DNA from: JBBARC01 sp040400005
GTDB lineage: Bacteria > Pseudomonadota > Alphaproteobacteria > Acetobacterales > Acetobacteraceae
Assembly: GCA_040400005.1 (NCBI GenBank)
Contig: JBBARC010000041.1
Location: 1-34,307 of the forward strand
Direction of reading: 5' to 3'
Length of the DNA: 34,307 bases
Shown here piece after piece: positions 8,051 through 15,843 of this stretch; positions within the stretch are counted from its first letter, which is position 1; the number at the start of each line of letters is the position of its first letter. The position numbers were made by a program, and so were the translations under genes. The notes under the pieces were generated by a model. That model was not told the DNA's origin and made no database searches. It saw nothing but the letters and a program-made list of their open reading frames with translations.

Positions 8051-8149
8051 GTCCTTTCTTGCTTGGCTTGCACTCCCGCGCCACGTGCGCTAGGTCCGCG
8101 CCTTCGCTGGCACCCCTGGAGGCCGGCATTTTGTGTTTGGAGCAGTGCT

Positions 8150-8812
8150 ATGACCGATCTCGTCACCATCGAGGCCGAGGCGCGTGCGCAAGCCGGTAAG
8201 GGGGCGGCGCGTGCAACCCGGCGTGCAGGCAGAGTGCCTGCAGTCATTTATGGGGCCAAAGAGGCTCCTACTCTTATTTCGCTCGAACCGCGTGCGGTGC
8301 TGCGCGAGCTGCATCGTGGCGGCTGGCGGTCGCGCCTGTATCAGGTCACCGTTGGTGGTCACACCACACGGGCGTTGATGCGCGAGATTCAATTCCACCC
8401 GGTGACTGACGTGCCGGAGCATGTCGATTTTCAGCGCTTAGCCCTGGGTGAGAAAATCCGCGTCGCGGTGCCGGTGCACTTCCTCAACGAAGCCGTGTGC
8501 CCTGGCCTGAAAAAGGGCGGCATTCTGAACATTGTGCGCCACTCGGTGGATGTGTTTGCCGACCCGGACCACGTGCCGGCCGCTTTTGAAGTGGATCTCA
8601 GCACGCTGGAGATCGCCCATAACGTGCGCTGGCACGATCTAACCGGCACGGAAGGGTTTAAACCCGCCACGGCCGAGAAGGATTTTGTCGTCGCCACCAT
8701 CGCGCCACCGGTGAAAGCCCCTGAAGCCCCGGCTGACGCAGCCGCTACGGCCGCCGCACCTGCCAAGGGTGCCAAGCCGGCCGCCAAGCCAGCTGCACCC
8801 AAGAAGAAGTAA
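8150..8812 (+). CDS. rplY: 50S ribosomal protein L25 (general stress protein Ctc)
   Basis: A 220-residue long-form L25, which binds 5S rRNA. The N-terminal 5S-binding domain has ARATRRAGRVPAVIYGAKE and REIQFHPVTDVPEHVDFQRL. The second TL5/Ctc domain follows (PVHFLNEAVCPGLKKGGILN). The tail is Ala/Pro/Lys-rich, common in this form. The start is ATG 8150, because GGAG lies seven bases before it and the upstream in-frame residues come from non-coding DNA. pth follows after 24 bp, the usual ribosomal rplY-pth pair. Confidence 0.94.
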   Translation: MTDLVTIEAEARAQAGKGAARATRRAGRVPAVIYGAKEAPTLISLEPRAVLRELHRGGWRSRLYQVTVGGHTTRALMREIQFHPVTDVPEHVDFQRLALGEKIRVAVPVHFLNEAVCPGLKKGGILNIVRHSVDVFADPDHVPAAFEVDLSTLEIAHNVRWHDLTGTEGFKPATAEKDFVVATIAPPVKAPEAPADAAATAAAPAKGAKPAAKPAAPKKK

Positions 8813-8836
8813 CGCCTAAAAGGCTGCGGCAATCCG

Positions 8837-9409
8837 ATGTTGGTGTGGGTGGGGCTTGGCAACCCCGAGCCAGCCATGGCCCGCCATCGCCACAATATTG
8901 GGTTTATGGCGATCGATCGTATTGCGCACCGCCACGGGTTCAGCCCGTGGCGGCAGCGTTTTAAGGGGTTGGTTGCTGAAGGTATGGTGGGAACGCAGAA
9001 AGTGCTGGCGCTAAAACCGCACACCTACATGAACCTGTCGGGTGAAAGCGTGCAGGCGGCAGCGGCGTTTTTTAAAATACCGCCTGCCGATATCACCGCG
9101 TTTCACGATGAGCTTGATCTGACACCAGGCAAAGTGCGGGTGAAGCTGGGTGGTGGTGCGGCCGGCCATAACGGCCTGCGCAGCATGGACCGCATGCTCG
9201 GCACGCCAGATTACTGGCGGGTGCGCATGGGCATCGGCCATCCCGGCGAGAAAGACCGGGTGCTATCCTGGGTGCTGGGTGATTTTTGTAAAGATGACGC
9301 GAACTGGCTGCCCGCCTTGCTGGATGATGTGGCCGATGCGGCGCCACTATTGGCCGCGCGCGACACCGGCGGGTTCATGACCAAAATTGCCCTTCGCCCG
9401 AAAGCCTGA
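8837..9409 (+). CDS. pth: Peptidyl-tRNA hydrolase
   Basis: A 190-residue esterase that recycles tRNA from prematurely released peptidyl-tRNA. The motif VGLGNPEPAMARHRHNIGF contains the substrate-binding Asn9 and the catalytic His19. HDELDLTPGKVRVK supplies the conserved Asp, and GGAAGHNGLRSM is the third family signature. The length is normal. The gene lies between rplY and ychF in the usual order; the three are probably cotranscribed. Confidence 0.95.
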   Translation: MLVWVGLGNPEPAMARHRHNIGFMAIDRIAHRHGFSPWRQRFKGLVAEGMVGTQKVLALKPHTYMNLSGESVQAAAAFFKIPPADITAFHDELDLTPGKVRVKLGGGAAGHNGLRSMDRMLGTPDYWRVRMGIGHPGEKDRVLSWVLGDFCKDDANWLPALLDDVADAAPLLAARDTGGFMTKIALRPKA

Positions 9410-9476
9410 TCGTTTGCATTGGCCCTGCCAGGGGGCCTGGCATTGGCCCTTACGCCTGAGAGAAAGTTTGTGAACC

Positions 9477-10571
9477 ATGGGTTTTAATTGCGGTATTGTT
9501 GGTCTGCCCAATGTTGGTAAATCAACATTGTTCAATGCGCTGACAGCAACAGTTGCCGCACAAGCGGCGAATTATCCGTTTTGCACGATCGAGCCCAATG
9601 TTGGCCGCGTGGCGGTGCCCGATCCGCGGCTAGGTTTGCTAAGCGAGATCGGCAAATCGCAAAAAATCATGCCGACCAGCCTGGAATTTGTCGATATCGC
9701 CGGCTTGGTGCGCGGTGCCAGCAAAGGGGAAGGCCTGGGCAACCAGTTTTTGGCCAATATCCGCGAGGTCGATGCGATTATTCACGTGCTGCGCTGTTTT
9801 GAAGATGGCGACATTACGCATGTGGAAGGCTCGGTGGATCCCATCCGCGATGCCGAAACGGTTGAAACCGAGCTGATGCTGGCGGATCTCGATAGTTTGG
9901 AAAAACGGCTGATTCCGGCGCAGAAAAAAGCTCGTGGTGGTGATCGTGAAAGTGCCGCACTGGTGGCGGTGATGGAACCGCTGGTGGAAGCGTTACGCGC
10001 AGGCAAACCGGCGCGCTTCGCCATTCCGCCGGGCGAGGACGAGACCGTGCGCCGCTTGCAGCTAATGACCAGCAAGCCAGTACTGTATGTGTGCAACGTT
10101 GAAGAAGCGGCCGCCGCCACCGGCAACGCGCATTCGGCCCGGGTAGCCCAACGGGCGGCGGCCGAGGGTGCGGCTTACGTGATTGTGTCGGCGGCGATTG
10201 AAGCCGAGGTCAGCCAGTTGGGCGAGGATGACCGCGGCGAGTTTTTAGCTGGGTTGGGCCTGCACGATAGCGGGCTGGACCGGGTTATTCGCGCTGGTTA
10301 CGGGCTGCTCGGCCTGATCACCTATTTTACCGTCGGGCCGAAAGAAACCCGCGCCTGGACCATCACCAAAGGCACCAAGGCACCGCAGGCGGCAGCGGTT
10401 ATTCACAACGATTTCGAGCGCGGCTTTATTGCCTGCGAAACCACGGCGTACGATGATTTTATTGCCTGCCGCGGGGAAGCGGGGGCGAAGGAGGCCGGCA
10501 AAATGCGCGTTGAAGGCCGTGAGTATGTAGTGCGCGATGGCGACGTGTTGCTGTTTAGGTTTAACGTTTAG
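9477..10571 (+). CDS. ychF: Redox-regulated ATPase YchF (OBG-family)
   Basis: A 364-residue P-loop protein of the Obg family that prefers ATP and binds ribosomes. The Walker A loop is GLPNVGKSTLFNAL. The switch region is DIAGLVRGASKGEGLGNQFL. The fourth nucleotide motif is NVEE in place of NKxD, the change that gives YchF its ATP preference. A coiled coil and a C-terminal TGS-like domain follow (TYFTVGPKETRAWTI). The length equals that of the family. It starts 67 bp after pth. Confidence 0.96.
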   Translation: MGFNCGIVGLPNVGKSTLFNALTATVAAQAANYPFCTIEPNVGRVAVPDPRLGLLSEIGKSQKIMPTSLEFVDIAGLVRGASKGEGLGNQFLANIREVDAIIHVLRCFEDGDITHVEGSVDPIRDAETVETELMLADLDSLEKRLIPAQKKARGGDRESAALVAVMEPLVEALRAGKPARFAIPPGEDETVRRLQLMTSKPVLYVCNVEEAAAATGNAHSARVAQRAAAEGAAYVIVSAAIEAEVSQLGEDDRGEFLAGLGLHDSGLDRVIRAGYGLLGLITYFTVGPKETRAWTITKGTKAPQAAAVIHNDFERGFIACETTAYDDFIACRGEAGAKEAGKMRVEGREYVVRDGDVLLFRFNV

Positions 10572-10615
10572 AACACCGCTCGCCGCCCAAACGCCGTCAA
10601 CATTACGCCGGGGGT

Positions 10616-10641
10616 CTGGGGGGGCGGCTTCGCCTCCCCAG
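10616..10641 (+). other. Strong hairpin between ychF and the DUF3297 gene
   Basis: CTGGGG (10616-10621) pairs with CCCCAG (10636-10641), and the inner GGGCG pairs with CGCCT, giving an 11-bp stem with one G-T pair and a GCTT loop. A pyrimidine-rich segment follows but no T-run, so it is more likely a stabilising or processing hairpin than a classical terminator. Confidence 0.5.
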
Positions 10642-10680
10642 CCTTCCTTTCCTTTCGTGGATAACGGGAACCAACACACC

Positions 10681-10944
10681 ATGAGCGACACCCTGCCGGA
10701 CCGGCTTTCGGTTGATCCCAAAAGTCCTTTTTTCAACGCGGACGTGCTAGCTCGTGGCATTGGCGTGCTGTTTCGCGGCATTGATCGCACCAATGTCGAG
10801 GAATACTGCGTGAGCGAAAACTGGGTGCGCCTGGCGCTGCCCAAAACCCGCGACCGCAAAGGCAACCCGCTGACCATGAAGGTTACGGGCGAGGTAAAAC
10901 CCTATTTTCGCGAGACCGAAGTGCCGGTGGCAACACCCGAGTAA
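10681..10944 (+). CDS. DUF3297 family small protein
   Basis: An 87-residue soluble protein with the pattern of the DUF3297 family: LPDRLSVDPKSPFFNADVLARGIGVLFRG near the start and EYCVSENWVRLAL in the middle, then KVTGEVKPYF. Its function is unknown. The frame is open upstream, but the region before ATG 10681 is the ychF trailer and its hairpin, so translation is placed at ATG 10681. It lies 109 bp after ychF and 25 bp before the nucleoside transporter, all on the same strand. Confidence 0.8.
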   Translation: MSDTLPDRLSVDPKSPFFNADVLARGIGVLFRGIDRTNVEEYCVSENWVRLALPKTRDRKGNPLTMKVTGEVKPYFRETEVPVATPE

Positions 10945-10969
10945 CGGGTAGCCCAGCGGGGGGCGCCCG

Positions 10970-12208
10970 ATGCAGGGGTTTATCGGCATCGCCGGGCTTT
11001 TGCTGCTGGCGTATCTGGGCAGCGAGGATCGCCGTGCCATCCCGTGGCGCACGGTGGCGGGCGGTCTGGCGTTGCAATGGGGGCTGGCGCTGATCCTGCT
11101 GCATTCGCCGCCCGCGCGCGGTGGCATTTTGGCGCTGAACCACATGATGGAAGCGCTACAAACGGCAACCGACGCCGGCACCCATTTTGTGTTTGGCTTT
11201 TTGGGTGGCGGTGATTTGCCGTTTGTTGAAACCCACCCTGGCGCCAGCTTTGTGCTGGCATTCAAAATACTACCGCTGGTGCTGGTGATCAGCGCGTTAA
11301 GTTCGCTGCTGCTCTACTGGGGCATCTTGCAACGTATCACCGGCGCGTTTGCCTGGGTGCTGCGCCGAATTTTGGGTATTAGCGGCGCCCTGGCACTGGG
11401 GGCTGCAACGCATATTTTCTTGGGCATGATCGAAGCGCCGTTGCTGATACGGCCGTATTTGGCCCGCATGTCGCGCGGTGAATTATTTGCGCTGATGACC
11501 TGCGGCATGGCCGGCGTTGCCGGCACGGTGATGGTGATTTACGCAACCATCTTGGCCCCGGTGCTGCCCGATGCGCTGGGGGCGATTTTGGTCGCCTCCG
11601 TGGTCAGCACGCCGGCCGCTTTGGCTGTGGCTGCCTTAATGGTGCCGTTCGGTCCCGCACCAGACGAGAGTGCGGCGTTGGTGCTGGAAGACCGCCCAGT
11701 TAGCACCATGGATGCGATTGCCCGCGGCACTGCAGATGGCGTGGGGCCGCTGGTGGGTATCACCACATCGCTGCTGGTAACGGTGGCGTTGGTCACCCTG
11801 GTTAATCTTGGCTTGGCCCACATCCCGCTGCCCAATGGCGGCGCGCTTAGCCTGCAAGGCATGTTTGCGTATGTGTTGCGCCCGGTGGTCTGGGCGATCG
11901 GCGTGCCGTGGGGCGAAACCCCGGCCGCATCGTTGCTGATGGGCACAAAAACGGTTTTGAACGAGCTGGTCGCTTACGTGGATATGGCGCACCTACCGAT
12001 AGGCACACTTAGCCCGCATACCAAAATGATCATGACTTTTGCCATGTGTGGCTTTGCCAATTTTGGCAGTTTGGGCATTATGATTGGCGGTTTGGGGGCG
12101 ATGGTCCCGCAGCGGCGTGGCGAGGTAGTGGCGCTCGGGTTACGCTCGATTATGTCTGGCACCATCGCCACCTGTTTAAGCGGGGCGGTCGCCGGGATAC
12201 TGGGCTAA
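10970..12208 (+). CDS. Concentrative nucleoside transporter (NupC/CNT family)
   Basis: A 412-residue inner-membrane protein with about ten hydrophobic segments. The CNT family signatures are plain: HIFLGMIEAPLLIRPYL, MTCGMAGVAGTVMVIYA, GTKTVLNELVAY and MTFAMCGFANFGSLGIMIGG. These line the nucleoside and cation sites, so it probably imports nucleosides with a proton or sodium ion. The first 70 residues hold two extra hydrophobic stretches, as in other NupC. It converges on rlmH with only 4 bp between the stops. Which nucleosides it takes cannot be read from the sequence. Confidence 0.88.
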   Translation: MQGFIGIAGLLLLAYLGSEDRRAIPWRTVAGGLALQWGLALILLHSPPARGGILALNHMMEALQTATDAGTHFVFGFLGGGDLPFVETHPGASFVLAFKILPLVLVISALSSLLLYWGILQRITGAFAWVLRRILGISGALALGAATHIFLGMIEAPLLIRPYLARMSRGELFALMTCGMAGVAGTVMVIYATILAPVLPDALGAILVASVVSTPAALAVAALMVPFGPAPDESAALVLEDRPVSTMDAIARGTADGVGPLVGITTSLLVTVALVTLVNLGLAHIPLPNGGALSLQGMFAYVLRPVVWAIGVPWGETPAASLLMGTKTVLNELVAYVDMAHLPIGTLSPHTKMIMTFAMCGFANFGSLGIMIGGLGAMVPQRRGEVVALGLRSIMSGTIATCLSGAVAGILG

Positions 12209-12212
12209 AATT

Positions 12213-12665
12213 TCAACCCCGGTGATACGGGTGGCCTGCCGAAATACAACGCGCACGAAAAATTTGTTCGGCCAGCATCACCCGCGCCAGCATGTGCGGC
12301 CAAATCATCGGGCCAAATGAAATGGCTGCATCGGCGCGTGCCAGCACGCCCGGCGCCAAACCTTCAGCACCGCCGATCAGAAAAAAAATCTTCCGCCCAG
12401 CGTCAAGCCAGGCTTGGATATCGCGGGCCAGCGCCTCGCTGCTGGCCAACGCACCGCCCGGGGTAAGCGCGACCACATATGCAGACGCTGGCAGAGACGC
12501 CAGCATGGCCTCACCCTCACGGCGTTTTATCTCATCGGCGCTGCCACGGCCCTCGGCCAATTCGGTAACCGTGAGTTTGGGCCTAATCCGCTCGGCATAC
12601 CGGCCAAACAGATCGGCTTCAGGCCCCGCTCGCAGCCGGCCGACCGCCACAATGAACAAGCTCAC
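12213..12665 (-). CDS. rlmH: 23S rRNA (pseudouridine1915-N3)-methyltransferase RlmH
   Basis: A 150-residue SPOUT methyltransferase. The trefoil-knot SAM site is read in KIFFLIGGAEGLAPGVLA, and the family ending in LAEQIFRARCISAGHPYHRG. The start is GTG at 12665 (family opening MSLFIVAVGR). Just upstream there is an imperfect 13-bp duplication of the start region that yields an ATG at 12678, out of frame. It belongs to the nadD-rsfS-rlmH operon, but a palindromic repeat of about 160 bp lies between rsfS and this gene. Confidence 0.92.
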   Translation of the reverse strand: MSLFIVAVGRLRAGPEADLFGRYAERIRPKLTVTELAEGRGSADEIKRREGEAMLASLPASAYVVALTPGGALASSEALARDIQAWLDAGRKIFFLIGGAEGLAPGVLARADAAISFGPMIWPHMLARVMLAEQIFRARCISAGHPYHRG

Positions 12666-12680
12666 TGGCCAAGCTCATTG

Positions 12681-12693
12681 GGGGGCCAAACCA
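12681..12693. repeat. 13-bp direct repeat, left flank of repeat copy 3
   Basis: GGGGGCCAAACCA occurs here and again at 12853-12865, exactly flanking the inverted termini of repeat copy 3 (2 bp apart on the right). It has the look of a target-site duplication, though it is long for most MITE families. Confidence 0.55.
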
Positions 12694-12850
12694 GGGCAAT
12701 CGGGTGAAAGTAAGACACGTCTTTTGAAACTGGAGCCCGGGACTTTTGGCGGCGCCCACTCCAAAACCAAACATCAAAAAAGTCTTTTTTGTTTCTTTTC
12801 CCGGAGGTCAAAAAGAAAATTCTTCCTTGTTTGCATTCGCCCGATTGCCC
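12694..12850. mobile_element. Dispersed palindromic repeat, copy 3 (between rsfS and rlmH)
   Basis: A 157-bp element with perfect 11-bp inverted ends, GGGCAATCGGG (12694-12704) and CCCGATTGCCC (12840-12850). It carries the family arm AAAAAAGTCTTTTTTG, running on to 12799 and identical over 24 bases to copy 6. A terminal hairpin TTTCTTTT / AAAAGAAA has a longer loop with CCGGAGGTC. The left half is more diverged. A 13-bp direct repeat flanks it. It carries no gene and looks like a non-autonomous insertion. Confidence 0.65.
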
Positions 12851-12852
12851 TC

Positions 12853-12865
12853 GGGGGCCAAACCA
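12853..12865. repeat. 13-bp direct repeat, right flank of repeat copy 3
   Basis: GGGGGCCAAACCA, identical to 12681-12693. It begins two bases after the right inverted end of the element and finishes 12 bp before the rsfS stop codon. Confidence 0.55.
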
Positions 12866-12877
12866 CGCGTGACGCGA

Positions 12878-13468
12878 TTACGGCGTGGCCGCGTCGTCGA
12901 GATCGGCGCCCCACATTTTTTCCAGCGCATACAGGGCGCGCGAGTCAGGCTTGAACAGATGCACCACAATGTCGCCGGCATCGATCAGCACCCAATCGGA
13001 ACCACCGGCACCTTCAATTTGAATGCGCTTAATGCCGGCCTCGTGCAGCTTCTTTTCTAAATGCTGCGCCATCGCCGAAATCTGCCGATCGGCCAGGCCG
13101 GTGGCGATCACCATGCGATCGCAGAAGGCGGCGCGGCCGGCGAGATCAACAGTGACGATATCCTCGGCCTTGTCTTCATCCAGGCTGGTCACAATCAAGC
13201 CCTGCAGCATATCCAGCGTTTCCGCCGGTGCCGGTGCTGCACGCGTGCCACGCGGGCCAGCGGCGGCCGCTTTTTTGCGCGGTGTGCCGGGCGAATTGGC
13301 CGCCCCCACCAGGGTTGCCGGGGCCGGTGCTGCGCGGCGCTTGGTGGTAGCGGGTGCCTCGGGGGCGGCGGCGATAAGTGTTTTGCCGCCGCCGGATGCG
13401 GTGGTGGTTTTGCCGGCTCGGGTTGGGCCGCTGGTCGGGCCGCCGGGCGGCGCTGGTTTACGGGCGAT
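12878..13468 (-). CDS. rsfS: Ribosome silencing factor RsfS
   Basis: The core domain (about the last 110 residues) is RsfS, which binds L14 and blocks subunit joining in slow growth: IVTSLDEDKAEDIVTVDLAGRAAF, then WVLIDAGDIVVHLFKPDSRALYALEKMWG. It is preceded by an Ala/Pro/Lys-rich, probably disordered, extension of about 75 residues. A perfect AGGAGA Shine-Dalgarno (13475-13480) stands seven bases before an in-frame ATC at 13468, giving (M)ARKPAPP, the opening I would expect for relatives. No ATG, GTG or TTG fits there. An ATC start is therefore proposed. Alternatives are ATG 13591, deep inside nadD, and ATG 13210, at the domain itself. It overlaps the end of nadD by 11 bp. Confidence 0.82.
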   Translation of the reverse strand: MARKPAPPGGPTSGPTRAGKTTTASGGGKTLIAAAPEAPATTKRRAAPAPATLVGAANSPGTPRKKAAAAGPRGTRAAPAPAETLDMLQGLIVTSLDEDKAEDIVTVDLAGRAAFCDRMVIATGLADRQISAMAQHLEKKLHEAGIKRIQIEGAGGSDWVLIDAGDIVVHLFKPDSRALYALEKMWGADLDDAATP

Positions 13469-14132
13469 GGTGGTTCTCCTGAAGTGCCCCACCCAAGCGC
13501 CGCGCGCGCAGGGCAGTTGCCGATCGCGCATCCTGCCGGGTGTTGAGAAATACCCAAGCCGGCGGCGCGCTATCCGCAATAATACACGCACAATGCGCCG
13601 GAAGGCGGGCCTGGCGCAATCGCCGCGCCGCTTTTCCCGCCAAAGCGGTCAGATTATAGCCCGGCCGCGGCAGAACCGCCACGGGCATGGTGTGCACTAT
13701 GCGCAGCCAATCGCGCCAGCGCGGCAGTTGGCGCAGGTTATCGGCGCCCATCAGCCAGACAAACCGCACGTTGGGAAACCGCCGCCGCAACAGGCTTAGC
13801 GTATCAATGGTGTAGCGCGTGCCCCACACCGCCTCGATGGCGGTTGCCACCACCCGCCTGCGATCGGCAATTTTATGCGCTGATGCCAAGCGATGGGCCA
13901 GCGATGCCATGCCGGTTGGCGGCTTTAGCGGGTTGCCGGGCGATACCAACAGCCACACCTGATCGAGGCGCAACCGCTGCAGCGCCAGTTTGGCGATATG
14001 CCGGTGCCCGCCGTGGCCTGGGTTAAAACTGCCGCCCAGCACGCCAATACGCATATGCCGGCGATCCCCAAAGCGCGGCAGCGCCCCATGCGGGGTCGGT
14101 TCGGCACGGCTGGGCTGCGGCGAGGATTGCAT
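13458..14132 (-). CDS. nadD: Nicotinate-nucleotide adenylyltransferase
   Basis: A 224-residue nucleotidyltransferase that adenylates nicotinate mononucleotide to deamido-NAD. The HxGH-type site is read in RIGVLGGSFNPGHGGHRHIA, and VRFVWLMGADNLRQLPRW is the second family signature. The C-terminal TALRAR motif is kept. The start at ATG 14132 includes the segment HGALPRFGDRRHMRIG, which resembles the opening of related proteins. A shorter start exists at ATG 14054. rsfS overlaps its end. The gene faces away from the sulfotransferases (51 bp gap). Confidence 0.9.
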   Translation of the reverse strand: MQSSPQPSRAEPTPHGALPRFGDRRHMRIGVLGGSFNPGHGGHRHIAKLALQRLRLDQVWLLVSPGNPLKPPTGMASLAHRLASAHKIADRRRVVATAIEAVWGTRYTIDTLSLLRRRFPNVRFVWLMGADNLRQLPRWRDWLRIVHTMPVAVLPRPGYNLTALAGKAARRLRQARLPAHCACIIADSAPPAWVFLNTRQDARSATALRARRLGGALQENHHRP

Positions 14133-14183
14133 GATTGTGACAGTTTGCCTCACGGTCGTGATTTCGGCATAGACGGGTCTAGC

Positions 14184-15753
14184 ATGAAACCTGATTTGAT
14201 TTTGCATATCGGCGTGATGAAAACCGGCACCAGCTCGGTGCAGCGCGTGCTGGCAAGCCAGGCCGATTGGTTGCTTGCCCAGGGTGTGTGCTACCCAGAA
14301 AGCCCGGTGCGCCCAGGCCACGCCTTGCTGGCGGCATCGTTAAGCGAGGATACCAGTTGGCTATTCGCCAGCAACCCAGTGGTGCTCGATGGCCTCACAC
14401 CGCCGCAGCGCCTGGCACGCTTTCGCCATGAGTTTACCCGCGAAATGCAGGCCCTGCCGGCCCATGTCACGCGCGTGGTGATTTCCGCCGAAACCCTGTC
14501 TATCCACTTGCGTAAAACCGAAACGATCGAACGCTTGGCCGCCATGATGGCGCCGCACTTCGCCGCGATGAAAATCATCATCTATATCCGCCGCCAGGAT
14601 TCGCACTGGGCCAGCGCCTATAGCCAGGATCTGCGGCGCGGCGTGCTCAACCCGCCGGAATTACCAACCGGGCGAATGGCCGGCAGTATTGATTATGATC
14701 GCATGATCTCTGCCTGGGCCGGCGTGTTTGGGCAAAATGCCATAACCCCGCGCATTTATGACCGCGCGGCGTTGGTGGGTGGCGATGTGGTGGCCGATTT
14801 TGCCGCCACTGCCGGTATAAATTTGCAGCCCATCAGCCACGATGCGCGGCGCGAAAGTAACGCCTCACTCTCTGAAGCCGGCCAGGCCCTGTTGCGCGCG
14901 GCAGGCGCCAAGCTTGCAGCCGAGACCGCCACCGACGACTGGCGGGTCGGCCCGGTGTGGAAGCGCCTGGTGGATAACGTGAACCAAACCGCGGCCGGCC
15001 GCGGCTGGCGCCCAACCGCCGATAAGGCGCGCGCCTATGTTGAGCGGTTTGCCGCCAGCAACGAGGCGGTGCGGGCGGCCTATTTCCCGACCCGCAAAAC
15101 CTTGTTTTCAGACGATTTCAGCGATCTGCCGCGGGCCGCAGGCACGGCCCCCGCCCAGGCCGTCAGCGATGCGGCGATCGCCGCCCTTTTGTGCGAAACC
15201 CAACAGGTGCCGCGGCGCGATGCCGAGGCCGCGATGGCACAGGCGCGTTTGTTTGTTCGGCTCGGTGATGTCGCGCAGGCGCGCACCTGCCTGCTGCGCG
15301 CGGTGCGCCAGGCCCCTGATATGATTGGCCCGCGCATCGAACTGTGCCGCTTGACCATCGACGAAGGCAAACTCGATGAGGCGCGCAATCATGCTGATCT
15401 CGCCTATGCGCTTGATAATGCCAGTGACATCGTGCGGCGCCTATTTGGCCGCATCGATCGGCTACGCCACCCCACCGCCAACGACACCGCAGATGCCACG
15501 TCAGCCGACGTGCCAAGCGACACCTCAAGCGACTCCTCAAGCGACTGCTCAANNNNNNNNNNNNNNNNNNNNNNNNNNNNNNNNNNNNNNNNNNNNNNNN
15601 NNNNNNNNNNNNNNNNNNNNNNNNNNNNNNNNNNNNNNNNNNNNNNNNNNNNGCGACTCCTCAAGCGACTCCTCAAGCGACTCCTCAAGCGACTCCTCAA
15701 GCGACTCCTCAAGCGACTCTGGCCCCCATGCCGCGCCCGTTTCGGACCAATGA
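14184..15753 (+). CDS. Sulfotransferase-family protein with Ser-Asp repeat tail, copy 1 (contains assembly gap)
   Basis: A P-loop sulfotransferase that would move sulfate from PAPS to an unknown acceptor. The 5'-phosphosulfate loop is IGVMKTGTSSVQ (residues 10-20) and the 3'-phosphate segment is IYIRRQDSHWASAYSQ (about 133-148). A TPR-like helical part follows (AQARTCLLRAVRQAPDM, DEARNHADLAYALDN). The tail is a repeat of Ser-Asp-Ser-Ser, broken by 100 N at 15553-15652. If the gap is a multiple of 3, as a 12-bp repeat demands, the frame runs on through more SDSS and ends GPHAAPVSDQ at 15753. Taken literally, 100 N shifts it to a stop at 15761. A tandem paralogue follows. Confidence 0.75.
15492..15720 (+). 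repeat. 12-bp tandem repeat array (AGCGACTCCTCA) with unresolved centre
   Basis: Units are in codon register and encode SDSS. Five leftward units (15492-15551) become steadily less perfect away from the gap. To the right, a partial unit, four perfect units and a last truncated one run to 15720. The true copy number is hidden by the gap at 15553-15652. Such arrays often change length by slippage, here in steps of four residues, so length changes would stay in frame. Confidence 0.85.
15553..15652. other. Assembly gap (100 N) inside the tandem array
   Basis: Exactly 100 N flanked on both sides by the same 12-bp repeat. This is the usual placeholder for a gap of unknown size, so its length should not be trusted for frame or protein size. 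Confidence 0.95.
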
Positions 15754-15843
15754 CCGATTAGCCGATGATTGATCGACCCACCGCCACCAATCTGTTTATC
15801 TCCCGCGCGGGCAGATACGGTCCGTCGCCATGACCGCCCGGCC

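Noticed and set aside
15485..15725. CRISPR array
   Set aside because: The units are 12 bp, directly joined, in codon register and without spacers, so it is a coding minisatellite.
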